Shown here one piece after another: positions 46,357-57,374 of a stretch of DNA of 64,000 nucleotides; the stretch's first letter is position 1, and the number at the start of each line of letters is the position of its first letter. The notes under the pieces were generated by a model that ran no database searches, was not told where the DNA came from, and worked only from the letters and a program-made list of their open reading frames with translations. This DNA comes from Andrena cerasifolii (taxonomy: Eukaryota; Arthropoda; Insecta; Hymenoptera; Andrenidae), in assembly GCF_050908995.1 (NCBI RefSeq), contig NC_135119.1:27557001-27621000 (forward strand), in the 5' to 3' direction. The position numbers were made by a program, and so were the translations under genes.

Positions 46357-46370
46357 ACCACCTAGCGGTG
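46357..46370 (-). promoter_or_regulatory. CTCF-like motif (left of the satellite)
   Basis: On the minus strand the site reads CACCGCTAGGTGGT, close to the CTCF consensus core CCRSYAGRKGGCRSY. It lies in gene-free sequence about 2 kb left of the satellite array. One motif by eye is weak evidence. Confidence 0.3.
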
Positions 46371-47927
46371 AAATCTGGGAATTAAAAGTTCCATTCAAAG
46401 TATGCAGGAGCAGAGTAATTTAAGGGGGTAGACACGTCACGTGACCTGGCCGATTCGGCAGGTCGGTATTACAGCATTTTTTCCTACACAGAAATGGTAA
46501 TACCGATAGATCGACGATTACCCGGTGAACGCGAGAGGGAGCTGTTTGCTATTTCTGTATTCTATTCTGAATAAGGAAAGAAATTCTCAGCTGTTCCGTT
46601 ATACTTATAAAAATTTAAACGGAAAGTCGGCTGGTACTGTAAACGTAGAAAATTCATTGTACATTTCAATTACTTGAAATGTGCTTATGCTACAATATTC
46701 TACGTTAGCAGTAAGGAATTCTAAGTGAAAAGGGAAAATAGATGACGGAATGTCCCCAGAAAATGAAATTTGTTAGGTTAGACATTTTTTTACTAGCAAA
46801 GCACCGAAACAGAACATGAAATACACTTATTACACGTCCTCTGCAGAAAGCAGTTATCAACAAACATTATATATACAAAATTGTATTGAATGTTGAATTG
46901 GGCTAGTGAAAATGCGCAGACTGGATACGCGTGATTATTATGTGGTCGGCTCCTCGAAATGACAGAAAATATAACCTAAATATATGCTATATGACAACAA
47001 ATGTTTAGTGGCTATTTCAGCTTCAAAGGCATCGCCTTAAAGTAGCAAACAAGAGCTACGCCTTTCAAGGGCCTTTAAACAGTTCTCGGTTAATGTGATG
47101 CTTTTGAAAGACTGGAAGCTTGTAATTTCTGAATAGTATTCCATGGACACTAGTTGCAAAATTTTCTTCAATATCGACTTATTAACAAAGGAAATCTATG
47201 GTATTCTTAAGGAAATACCATAGATATTTGAAATATGGATAGGAATATGTAAAAGGTATTTCTGAATAATAATACAGTTTGTTTCAAGTTTCTTTCAATA
47301 TATTTGCATAAAAGGCCTTTACAGTGTTACAATAAAGTATAAGGTATATAAAGTCACTATTTTTTTGTGATTACTATCAAGGTTTCCATCATTCCGTCGA
47401 AATATTCCGAAGTTAAAACCTGTAAGAAGAAAAATATTTTTAGTAACTTGACTTGTCTATTATTGAACATGGGAGAAACGTTACAACAGTTTGTCACGTA
47501 TGAAAATATATTAGTAAAGGGAATAATTTTATTGTGCAACATGTTGGTTGAAATTAGTCGTTTTAGATTTTATGTTTCCGGTAAGATTTAATATTAATTC
47601 CTACCACTCGTAGCACTGTAATCTTATTTTAGAATCAGTCGGTAACGTTGGGTGCGACACGAGAAGCGGCCAATTCAGCAACTACCTACTCTGAAATCTG
47701 TTGAAATGCTGTGCGTGTGTGCGTGCTTGTATATGTGTGACATGTTTAGAGTTTAGAGTGTGCCAATGCGATGTAACTAATCTCACATACTGTAACTAAA
47801 GCGATTATTAATCGTGTATATTTCTGCTTTACAGGTAAGGAATTTTCACATAAAAGACGTTAAACCGGCTGCATTTTCGACTGGGTTCATTGATATGAAA
47901 TTTGCACAAGATACTGCTTCAGCCGAA

Positions 47928-48080
47928 CCCAGACCTAACCCAGACCTTTTTTTTTTTTTTTTACGTGGAGAAATCCCTAACGGATACCCCTAACCCTCAC
48001 CTAGACCTTTTTTTTTTTTTTTTCGTGGAGAAATCCCTAACGGATACCCCTAACCCTCCCCTAACCCAGACCTAATCCAG
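47928..48080 (-). repeat. Telomere-motif-like blocks with two 60-bp poly-T repeats between
   Basis: 47928-47946 reads, on the minus strand, GGTCTGGGTTAGGTCTGGG. 48058-48080 reads a related TTAGGTCTGGGTTAGGGG. Between them lie two copies of a 60-bp unit (47946-48005, 48006-48065) made of a poly-T run, CGTGGAGAAATCCCTAACGG and ATACCCCTAACCCT. The 11-mer TTAGGTCTGGG resembles variant telomeric repeats of Hymenoptera. The block lies 260 bp left of the satellite. Confidence 0.6.
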
Positions 48081-48339
48081 TTACACTTGTAACATTTCAT
48101 TGTATTGCATTTCACTTATTTGAATAAATTGCAGTTAAGTGGTAAAAGAGTTTTTTTATTTAACGAGCACTACTTACTCCTTCCTATTCCAAATCACATA
48201 TAAAAGATATGCTAAAAAGAACACATAAAAAGATCCTTCCACGCAGAGTGGTTTTAAAAATCTTCGCATTAAAGCACTACTTTAAATATGCCATTCAATA
48301 CTCTCAAACTCTATCGACTTTCGTTCAACGCTTCTACTT

Positions 48340-49568
48340 CTCTTCAGAGACATTATTTTGCGCTACCTCTTTCCACGTCATGTTATCCTGTTACAAAGCC
48401 TGATTTTAGAGATATCTGAAAATTTTCGCCAGATTTTGGCCCAGGTATCAGGAGAACATGAAGCGAAAAGAGGTATTCCGAATTTCAGCTTCGAAGGCAT
48501 CCTCGATTCTCTCTCCGAAGACGTTACTTAGTGCCACCTCTTTCGACGGCATGTTCTCCTGTTACAAAGCCCAATTTTGTGCATTCTGAAAATTTTTGCC
48601 AGATTTTGGCCCAGGTATCAGGAGAACATGAAGCGAAAAGAGGTATTCTGAATTTCAGCTTCGAAGGCATCCTCGATTCTCTCTCCGAAGACGTTACTTA
48701 GTGCCACCTCTTTCGACATCATGTTCTCCTGTTACAAAGCCCAATTTTGTGCATTCTGAAAATTTTTGCCAGATTTTGGCCCAGGTATCAGGAGAACATG
48801 AAGCGAAAAGAGGTATTCTGAATTTCAGCTTCGAAGGCATCCTCGATTCTCTCTCCGAAGACGTTACTTAGTGCCACCTCTTTCGACGGCATGTTCTCCT
48901 GTTACAAAGCCCAATTTTGTGCATTCTGAAAATTTTTGCCAGATTTTGGCCCAGGTATCAGGAGAACATGAAGCGAAAAGAGGTATTCTGAATTTCAGCT
49001 TCGAAGGCATCCTCGATTCTCTCTCCGAAGACGTTACTTAGTGCCACCTCTTTCGACGGCATGTTCTCCTGTTACAAAGCCCAATTTTGTGCATTCTGAA
49101 AATTTTTGCCAGATTTTGGCCCAGGTATCAGGAGAACATGAAGCGAAAAGAGGTATTCTGAATTTCAGCTTCGAAGGCATCCTCGATTCTCTCTCCGAAG
49201 ACGTTACTTAGTGCCACCTCTTTCGACGGCATGTTTTCCTGTTACAAAGCCCAATTTTGTGCATTCTGAAAATTTTTGCCAGATTTTGGCCCAGGTATCA
49301 GGAGAACATGAAGCGAAAAGAGGTATTCTGAATTTCAGCTTCGAAGGCATCCTCGATTCTCTCTCCGAAGACGTTACTTAGTGCCACCTCTTTCGACGGC
49401 ATGTTCTCCTGTTACAAAGCCCAATTTTGTGCATTCTGAAAATTTTTGCCAGATTTTGGCCCAGGTATCAGGAGAACATGAAGCGAAAAGAGGTATTCTG
49501 AATTTCAGCTGCGAAGGCATCCTCGATTCTCTCTCCGGAGACATTACTTTGCGCCACCTCCTTCGAAT
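48340..49568 (+). repeat. 170-bp satellite array, about 7 units (block A)
   Basis: The landmark ACGTTACTTAGTGCCACCTC recurs at 48521, 48691, 48861, 49031, 49201 and 49371, exactly 170 bp apart. The first unit (from about 48340) is diverged. The last unit switches to the sequence of the neighbouring 191-bp family (CCGGAGACATTACTTTGCG) before the array breaks off at about 49568. Each unit contains an internal inverted repeat, CATGTTCTCCTG then CAGGAGAACATG. Confidence 0.95.
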
Positions 49569-49714
49569 TAACACTTTATGTAAGAGAACTTTGGAGTTTG
49601 GATAGGAATGTTCAAGACGGTTTCTACAATGATAGTATACTTTTCTAGAGTTTTTTTTTCCACTATATTTTCCTCAAAATACATTCAATACATCGCAATG
49701 GTGCGATATAGGTA
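49569..49714. other. Spacer between satellite arrays
   Basis: 146 bp of non-repeat A/T-rich sequence with a poly-T run separates the 170-bp and 191-bp arrays. Confidence 0.7.
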
Positions 49715-52700
49715 GTATTCTGCTTCGAATGGTTCTGCGTCTTCGATTCGCTTTCCGGAGACATTACTTTGCGCCACCTCCTTCGAAGTCATGTTATCCT
49801 GTTACGAAGCCCAAATTTTGTGCGTTCTGATAATTTATGCCAGGTTTTGGCCAATATGTATCAGGAGAACATGAGGCGGCAAGAAGGTATCCTAAATTTC
49901 AGCGGAACTTCTGCTTCGAATAGTTCTGCGTCTTCGATTCGCTTTCCGGAGACATTACTTTGCGCCACCTCCTTCGCAGTCATGTTATCCTGTTACGAAG
50001 CCCAAATTTTGTGCGTTCTGATAATTTATGCCAGGTTTTGGCCAATATGTATCAGGAGAACATGAGGCGGCAAGAAGGTATCCTAAATTTCAGCGGAACT
50101 TCTGCTTCGAATAGTTCTGCGTCTTCGATTCGCTTTCCGGAGACATTACTTTGCGCCACCTCCTTCGAAGTCATGTTATCCTGTTACGAAGCCCAAATTT
50201 TGTGCGTTCTGATAATTTATGCCAGGTTTTGGCCAATATGTATCAGGAGAACATGAGGCGGCAAGAAGGTATCCTAAATTTCAGCGGAACTTCTGCTTCG
50301 AATAGTTCTGCGTCTTCGATTCGCTTTCCGGAGACATTACTTTGCGCCACCTCCTTCGAAGTCATGTTATCCTGTTACGAAGCCCAAATTTTGTGCGTTC
50401 TGATAATTTATGCCAGGTTTTGGCCAATATGTATCAGGAGAACATGAGGCGGCAAGAAGGTATCCTAAATTTCAGCGGAACTTCTGCTTCGAATAGTTCT
50501 GCGTCTTCGATTCGCTTTCCGGAGACATTACTTTGCGCCACCTCCTTCGAAGTCATGTTATCCTGTTACGAAGCCCAAATTTTGTGCGTTCTGATAATTT
50601 ATGCCAGGTTTTGGCCAATATGTATCAGGAGAACATGAGGCGGCAAGAAGGTATCCTAAATTTCAGCGGAACTTCTGCTTCGAATAGTTCTGCGTCTTCG
50701 ATTCGCTTTCCGGAGACATTACTTTGCGCCACCTCCTTCGCAGTCATGTTATCCTGTTACGAAGCCCAAATTTTGTGCGTTCTGATAATTTATGCCAGGT
50801 TTTGGCCAATATGTATCAGGAGAACATGAGGCGGCAAGAAGGTATCGTAAATTTCAGCGGAACTTCTGCTTCGAATAGTTCTGCGTCTTCGATTCGCTTT
50901 TCGGAGACATTACTTTGCGCCACCTCCTTCGAAGTCATGTTATCCTGTTACGAAGCCCAAATTTTGTGCGTTCTGATAATTTATGCCAGGTTTTGGCCAA
51001 TATGTATCAGGAGAACATGAGGCGGCAAGAAGGTATCCTAAATTTCAGCGGAACTTCTGCTTCGAATAGTTCTGCGTCTTCGATTCGCTTTCCGGAGACA
51101 TTACTTTGCGCCACCTCCTTCGAAGTCATGTTATCCTGTTACGAAGCCCAAATTTTGTGCGTTCTGATAATTTATGCCAGGTTTTGGCCAATATGTATCA
51201 GGAGAACATGAGGCGGCAAGAAGGTATCCTAAATTTCAGCGGAACTTCTGCTTCGAATAGTTCTGCGTCTTCGATTCGCTTTCCGGAGACATTACTTTGC
51301 GCCACCTCCTTCGCAGTCATGTTATCCTGTTACGAAGCCCAAATTTTGTGCGTTCTGATAATTTATGCCAGGTTTTGGCCAATATGTATCAGGAGAACAT
51401 GAGGCGGCAAGAAGGTATCCTAAATTTCAGCGGAACTTCTGCTTCGAATAGTTCTGCGTCTTCGATTCGCTTTCCGGAGACATTACTTTGCGCCACCTCC
51501 TTCGAAGTCATGTTATCCTGTTACGAAGCCCAAATTTTGTGCGTTCTGATAATTTATGCCAGGTTTTGGCCAATATGTATCAGGAGAACATGAGGCGGCA
51601 AGAAGGTATCCTAAATTTCAGCGAAACTTCTGCTTCGAATAGTTCTGCGTCTTCGATTCGCTTTTCGGAGACATTACTTTGCGCCACCTCCTTCGAAGTC
51701 ATGTTATCCTGTTACGAAGCCCAAATTTTGTGCGTTCTGATAATTTATGCCAGGTTTTGGCCAATATGTATCAGGAGAACATGAGGCGGCAAGAAGGTAT
51801 CCTAAATTTCAGCGGAACTTCTGCTTCGAATAGTTCTGCGTCTTCGATTCGCTTTCCGGAGACATTACTTTGCGCCACCTCCTTCGAAGTCATGTTATCC
51901 TGTTACGAAGCCCAAATTTTGTGCGTTCTGATAATTTATGCCAGGTTTTGGCCAATATGTATCAGGAGAACATGAGGCGGCAAGAAGGTATCCTAAATTT
52001 CAGCGGAACTTCTGTTTCGAATAGTTCTGCGTCTTCGATTCGCTTTCCGGAGACATTACTTTGCGCCACCTCCTTCGCAGTCATGTTATCCTGTTACGAA
52101 GCCCAAATTTTGTGCGTTCTGATAATTTATGCCAGGTTTTGGCCAATATGTATCAGGAGAACATGAGGCGGCAAGAAGGTATCCTAAATTTCAGCGGAAC
52201 TTCTGCTTCGAATAGTTCTGCGTCTTCGATTCGCTTTCCGGAGACATTACTTTGCGCCACCTCCTTCGAAGTCATGTTATCCTGTTACGAAGCCCAAATT
52301 TTGTGCGTTCTGATAATTTATGCCAGGTTTTGGCCAATATGTATCAGGAGAACATGAGGCGGCAAGAAGGTATCCTAAATTTCAGCGAAACTTCTGCTTC
52401 GAATAGTTCTGCGTCTTCGATTCGCTTTCCGGAGACATTACTTTGCGCCACCTCCTTCGAAGTCATGTTATCCTGTTACGAAGCCCAAATTTTGTGCGTT
52501 CTGATAATTTATGCCAGGTTTTGGCCAATATGTATCAGGAGAACATGAGGCGGCAAGAAGGTATCCTAAATTTCAGCGGAACTTCTGCTTCGAATAGTTC
52601 TGCGTCTTCGATTCGCTTTCCGGAGACATTACTTTGCGCCACCTCCTTCGCAGTCATGTTATCCTGTTATGAAGCCCAAATTTTGTGCGTTCTGATAATT

Positions 52701-52880
52701 TATGCCAGGTTTTGGCCAATATGTATCAGGAGAACATGAGGCGGCAAGAAGGTATCCTAAATTTCAGCGGAACTTCTGCTTCGAATAGTTCTGCGTCTTC
52801 GATTCGCTTTCCGGAGACATTACTTTGCGCCACCTCCTTCGAAGTCATGTTATCCTGTTACGAAGCCCAAATTTTGTGCA
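49715..52880 (+). repeat. 191-bp satellite array, about 16.5 units
   Basis: The landmark TTTGCGCCACCTCCTTCG repeats every 191 bp from about 49769 to 52825, with units nearly identical. The unit is homologous to the 170-bp satellite but carries about 21 extra bases around GGAACTTCTGCTTCGAATAG. Since 191 is not a multiple of three, each unit shifts frame; the many overlapping 98-codon open frames are a by-product. The array ends in a hybrid monomer at about 52880 that continues as the 170-bp type. Confidence 0.97.
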
Positions 52881-53625
52881 TTCTGAAAATTTTTGCCAGA
52901 TTTTGGCCCAGGTATCAGGAGACCATGAAGCGAAAAGAGGTATTCTGAATTTCAGCTGCGAAGGCATCCTCGATTCTCTCTCCGGAGACATTACTTTGTG
53001 CCATCTCTTTCGACGGCATGTTCTCCTCTTACAAAGCCCAATTTTGTGCATTCTGAAAATTTTTGCCAGATTTTGGCCCAGGTATCAGGAGAACATGAAG
53101 CGAAAAGAGGTATTCTGAATTTCAGCTGCGAAGGCATCCTCGATTCTCTCTCCGAAGACGTTACTTAGTGCCACCTCTTTCGACGGCATGTTCTCCTGTT
53201 ACAAAGCCCAATTTTGTGCATTCTGAAAATTTTTGCCAGATTTTGGCCCAGGTATCAGGAGACCATGAAGCGAAAAGAGGTATTCTGAATTTCAGCTTCG
53301 AAGGCATCCTCGATTCTTTCTCCGAAGACGTTACTTAGTGCCACCTCTTTCGACGGCATGTTCTCCTGTTACAAAGCCCAATTTTGTGCATTCTGAAAAT
53401 TTTTACCAGATTTTGGCCCAGGTATCAGGAGAACATGAAGCGAAAAGAGGTATTCTGAATTTCAGCTTCGAAGGCATCCTCGATTCTCTCTCCGAAGACG
53501 TTACTTAGTGCCACCTCTTTCGACATCATGTTCTCCTGTTACAAAGCCCAATTTTGTGCATTCTGAAAATTTTTGCCAGATTTTGGCCAATATATCAGGA
53601 GAACATGAAGTGGAAAGAGGTATAC
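52881..53625 (+). repeat. 170-bp satellite array (block B), same orientation
   Basis: About four and a half units of the 170-bp family follow directly from the 191-bp array. Landmarks such as CATGTTCTCCT recur at about 53018, 53188, 53358 and 53528. The last unit is diverged (GGCCAATATATCAGG, 53586-53600) and stops at about 53625. Confidence 0.92.
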
Positions 53626-54051
53626 TAAAGGGTATAGCCGGTTAAGATGGTCAAATGTGCCCTTGAACCGAATTCGACTCACGATGAATCATTCGAAAGC
53701 TTATTAAAAAAGAAACATTTGTGGCAATTTTCAACTTCGTGTCTCCACCCGGAGGGTAGTAAAGGGCAAAAACAGGAAATCAGGCTTTTGCCGAATTTCT
53801 CCTATACTAGGGGATGAAAAATTTTGAAAATAATCAGAGGCATTTCTGTTATCGGGGCACATATTAGAGAATTGTTTCAGATTTTTAAATTGAAAAACCA
53901 AGCTGTGAAAAATAAAAAACGCCAAAAAATGCGGAAAAATGCCGATTGTGTATCGAAGCAGGCTTGGCACTACAATTATATTTTTACTGTAAGTACGTAT
54001 GATTGTTACTATTGTCCTGAATTTTTTTCAGATTTTTAAATTGAAAAACCT

Positions 54052-55607
54052 AGCTCTCAGCGCCTCTTATTTGCAACTTTAAGGCGAGGCCTTTGAAGCT
54101 GAAATTCAGAATACCTCTTTTCGCTTCATGTTCTCCTGATACCTGGGCCAAGATCTGGCAAAAATTTTCAGAATGCACAAAATTGGGCTTTGTAACAGGA
54201 GAACATGATGTCGAAAGAGGTGGCACTAAGTAACGTCTTCGGAGAGAGAATCGAGGATGCCTTCGAAGCTGAAATTCAGAATACCTCTTTTCGCTTCATG
54301 TTCTCCTGATACCTGGGCCAAGATCTGGCAAAAATTTTCAGAATGCACAAAATTGGGCTTTGTGACAGGAGAACATGATGTCGAAAGAGGTGGCAAAAAT
54401 AGGAAATCAGGTTTTTGCCGAATTTCTCCTATACTAGGGGATGAAAAATTTTCAAAAAAATCAGAGGCATTTCTGTTATCGGGGCACATATTAGAGAATT
54501 GTTTCAGATTTTTAAATTGGAAAACCATGCTGTGAAAAATAAAAAACGCCAAAAAATGCTGAAAAATGCCGATTGTGTATCGAAGCAGGCTTGGCACTAT
54601 AATTATATTTTTACTGTAAGTACGTATGATTGTTACTATTGTCCTGAATTTTTTTCAGATTTTTAAATTGAAAAACCAAGCTGTGAAAAATAAAAAACGC
54701 CAAAAAATGCGGAAAAATGCCGATTGTGTATCGAAGCAGGCTTGGCACTACAATTATATTTTTACTGTAAGTACGTATGATTGTTACTATTGTCCTGAAT
54801 TTTTTTCAGATTTTTAAATTGAAAAACCTAGCTCTCAGCGCCTCTTATTTGCAACTTTAAGGCGAGGCCTTTGAAGCTGAAATTCAGAATACCTCTTTTC
54901 GCTTCATGTTCTCCTGATACCTGGGCCAAGATCTGGCAAAAATTTTCAGAATGCACAAAATTGGGCTTTGTAACAGGAGAACATGATGTCGAAAGAGGTG
55001 GCACTAAGTAACGTCTTCGGAGAGAGAATCGAGGATGCCTTCGAAGCTGAAATTCAGAATACCTCTTTTCGCTTCATGTTCTCCTGATACCTGGGCCAAG
55101 ATCTGGCAAAAATTTTCAGAATGCACAAAATTGGGCTTTGTGACAGGAGAACATGATGTCGAAAGAGGTGGCAAAAATAGGAAATCAGGTTTTTGCCGAA
55201 TTTCTCCTATACTAGGGGATGAAAAATTTTCAAAAAAATCAGAGGCATTTCTGTTATCGGGGCACATATTAGAGAATTGTTTCAGATTTTTAAATTGGAA
55301 AACCATGCTGTGAAAAATAAAAAACGCCAAAAAATGCTGAAAAATGCCGATTGTGTATCGAAGCAGGCTTGGCACTATAATTATATTTTTACTGTAAGTA
55401 CGTATGATTGTTACTATTGTCCTGAATTTTTTTCAGATTTTTAAATTGAAAAACCAAGCTGTGAAAAATAAAAAACGCCAAAAAATGCGGAAAAATGCCG
55501 ATTGTGTATCGAAGCAGGCTTGGCACTACAATTATATTTTTACTGTAAGTACGTATGATTGTTACTATTGTCCTGAATTTTTTTCAGATTTTTAAATTGA
55601 AAAACCA
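54052..55607. repeat. 778-bp composite tandem duplication
   Basis: The landmark AGCTCTCAGCGCCTCTTATT occurs at 54052, 54830 and 55910. The first two copies are exactly 778 bp apart and appear identical apart from rare changes. The third is 1,080 bp further on, that is 778 plus exactly two more 151-bp units. The composite unit consists of inverted 170-bp satellite, a unique spacer and two 151-bp units. Confidence 0.93.
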
Positions 55608-55909
55608 AGCTGTGAAAAATAAAAAACGCCAAAAAATGCGGAAAAATGCCGATTGTGTATCGAAGCAGGCTTGGCACTATAATTATATTTTTACTGTAAG
55701 TACGTATGATTGTTACTATTGTCCTGAATTTTTTTCAGATTTTTAAATTGAAAAACCAAGCTGTGAAAAATAAAAAACGCCAAAAAATGCGGAAAAATGC
55801 CGATTGTGTATCGAAGCAGGCTTGGCACTATAATTATATTTTTACTGTAAGTACGTATGATTGTTACTATTGTCCTGAATTTTTTTCAGATTTTTAAATT
55901 GAAAAACCA
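54507..55909 (+). repeat. 151-bp tandem repeat units with splice-site-like motifs
   Basis: The units contain TTTTTTTCAG followed about 113 bp later by TTTTTACTGTAAGTACG, and repeat at 151-bp spacing (for example landmarks at 54626, then 55404, 55555 and 55706). A single related copy lies at 53880-54040. They encode a Lys/Asn-rich open frame that is not recognisable as a protein. Each unit looks like an exon flanked by a 3' and a 5' splice consensus separated by only 38 bp. Confidence 0.88.
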
Positions 55910-56582
55910 AGCTCTCAGCGCCTCTTATTTGCAACTTTAAGGCGAGGCCTTTGAAGCTGAAATTCAGAATACCTCTTTTCGCTTCATGTTCTCCTGATAC
56001 CTGGGCCAAGATCTGGCAAAAATTTTCAGAATGCACAAAATTGGGCTTTGTAACAGGAGAACATGATGTCGAAAGAGGTGGCACTAAGTAACGTCTTCGG
56101 AGAGAGAATCGAGGATGCCTTCGAAGCTGAAATTCAGAATACCTCTTTTCGCTTCATGTTCTCCTGATACCTGGGCCAAGATCTGGCAAAAATTTTCAGA
56201 ATGCACAAAATTGGGCTTTGTAACAGGAGAACATGATGTCGAAAGAGGTGGCACTAAGTAACGTCTTCGGAGAGAGAATCGAGGATGCCTTCGAAGCTGA
56301 AATTCAGAATATCTCTTTTCGCTTCATGTTCTCCTGATACCTGGGCCAAAATCTGGCAAATATTTTCAGAATGCACAAAATTGGGGTTTGTAACAGGAGA
56401 ACATGATGTCGAAAGAGGTGGCACTAAGTAACGTCTTCGGAGAGAGAATGGAGGATGCCTTCGAAGCTGAAATTCAGAATACCTCTTTTCGCTTCATGTT
56501 CTCCTGATACCTGGGCCAAAATCTGGCAAAAATTTTCAGAATGCACAAAATTGGGCTTTATAACAGGAGGACATGCCGTCGA

Positions 56583-57374
56583 AAGAAAGCGCTCCGTATT
56601 GAACCTTCCTCTTTCGAATGAGACCTCGCCCAGCCCCAAATCTGCTCATATAAGGACGAAAAACGAAAAATCCCGAACCCATGTTTCGGGCCAGATTGTG
56701 TCGGTATACAGCGCGCTGCATTACCCGTGTCTACCCCCTTAATTACAACTCGCTGTAACTCACAGCCGTCTTTAATACCTACTAGCCGTGCTGAATAGGG
56801 ACTATCGAGAGTCCGATCGAGTCCGACTCTTGAATCTTGGGAGCCTGGCATGTCTTGCGGTGGACTTTGTTGATACAAATATACGAAATTTTTTAATAAC
56901 TACATATACAAATACTACAATTTATTATGGTTCGGTAAATTTCCTCACCACCTCAGGGGTATTACCGTGGCGCGTTACCTTTTGAATCATAAAGTGGGTG
57001 GTTCGCCAATAGCCCTATCATCCCACATAATAAAATAAAATGAAAACGTAACAAAAATAACAACAATGTGATGAGAAAACAGAAATAATCTTTGAAATAA
57101 ATTGAATAAAATGTTAAATCTTGAAAGAAGGTACTAATCAAATAAAACAAACTGCATACCTACATACATACATTTTAAAGAATCAGTCACATTTTGGAAA
57201 ATACACATTTATAAGTTAAACTTGTTACTACTCCAACTAAAAGTCTTGAATTTCCATTTACTAGAAAAGACAGATAATAATTTAAACAAAATATCGCGGT
57301 AATCTTTACCAGAAATGCGCGTTTCAGAAAATGGCAAATGATCCGAATCTGATCTAATACTAAGATATGTTAAT
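56583..57374. other. Sequence between satellite and transposase remnant
   Basis: 56583-57000 is mixed sequence without a gene. 57000-57374 is A/T-rich and probably the 3' part of the decayed P-like element. Confidence 0.55.

Larger units (their letters stand above)
44739..48339. other. Glycogen synthase 5' flank and gene-free sequence to the satellite
   Basis: 44.74-45.75 kb is GC- and CpG-rich and probably holds the glycogen synthase promoter and 5' UTR (transcribed leftwards). A 191-codon open frame at 45018-45593 on the plus strand lies in this CpG-rich part and has no recognised domain. From 45.8 kb the sequence becomes A/T-rich and featureless up to the telomere-motif block at 47.93 kb. 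Confidence 0.65.
53750..56582 (-). repeat. Inverted satellite block: 170-bp family on the minus strand, interleaved with 151-bp units
   Basis: From about 54095 the 170-bp monomer appears reverse-complemented (GAAGCTGAAATTCAGAATAC, then TTCATGTTCTCCTGATACC), in short runs at 54090-54395, 54870-55175 and 55950-56582. Between runs lie a shared unique segment containing AAATCAGGTTTTTGCCG and the 151-bp repeats. The block faces the arrays to its left, so the whole satellite region has an inverted arrangement around a spacer at about 53626-53750. Confidence 0.92.

Noticed and set aside
49769..52948. Series of sixteen overlapping 98-codon open frames starting MRHLLRSHV
   Set aside because: They follow from the 191-bp satellite; each unit shifts frame, and a copy every 191 bp in three frames is a repeat artefact, not a gene family.
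48340..53625. Regular repeats reminiscent of a CRISPR array
   Set aside because: Whole 170/191-bp units repeat without variable spacers, and the setting is a eukaryotic genome.
54226..55897. Repeated 63- to 123-codon open frames on both strands in the inverted satellite
   Set aside because: Identical copies of satellite sequence, no start context, no known domain; explained by the 778-bp and 151-bp repeats.
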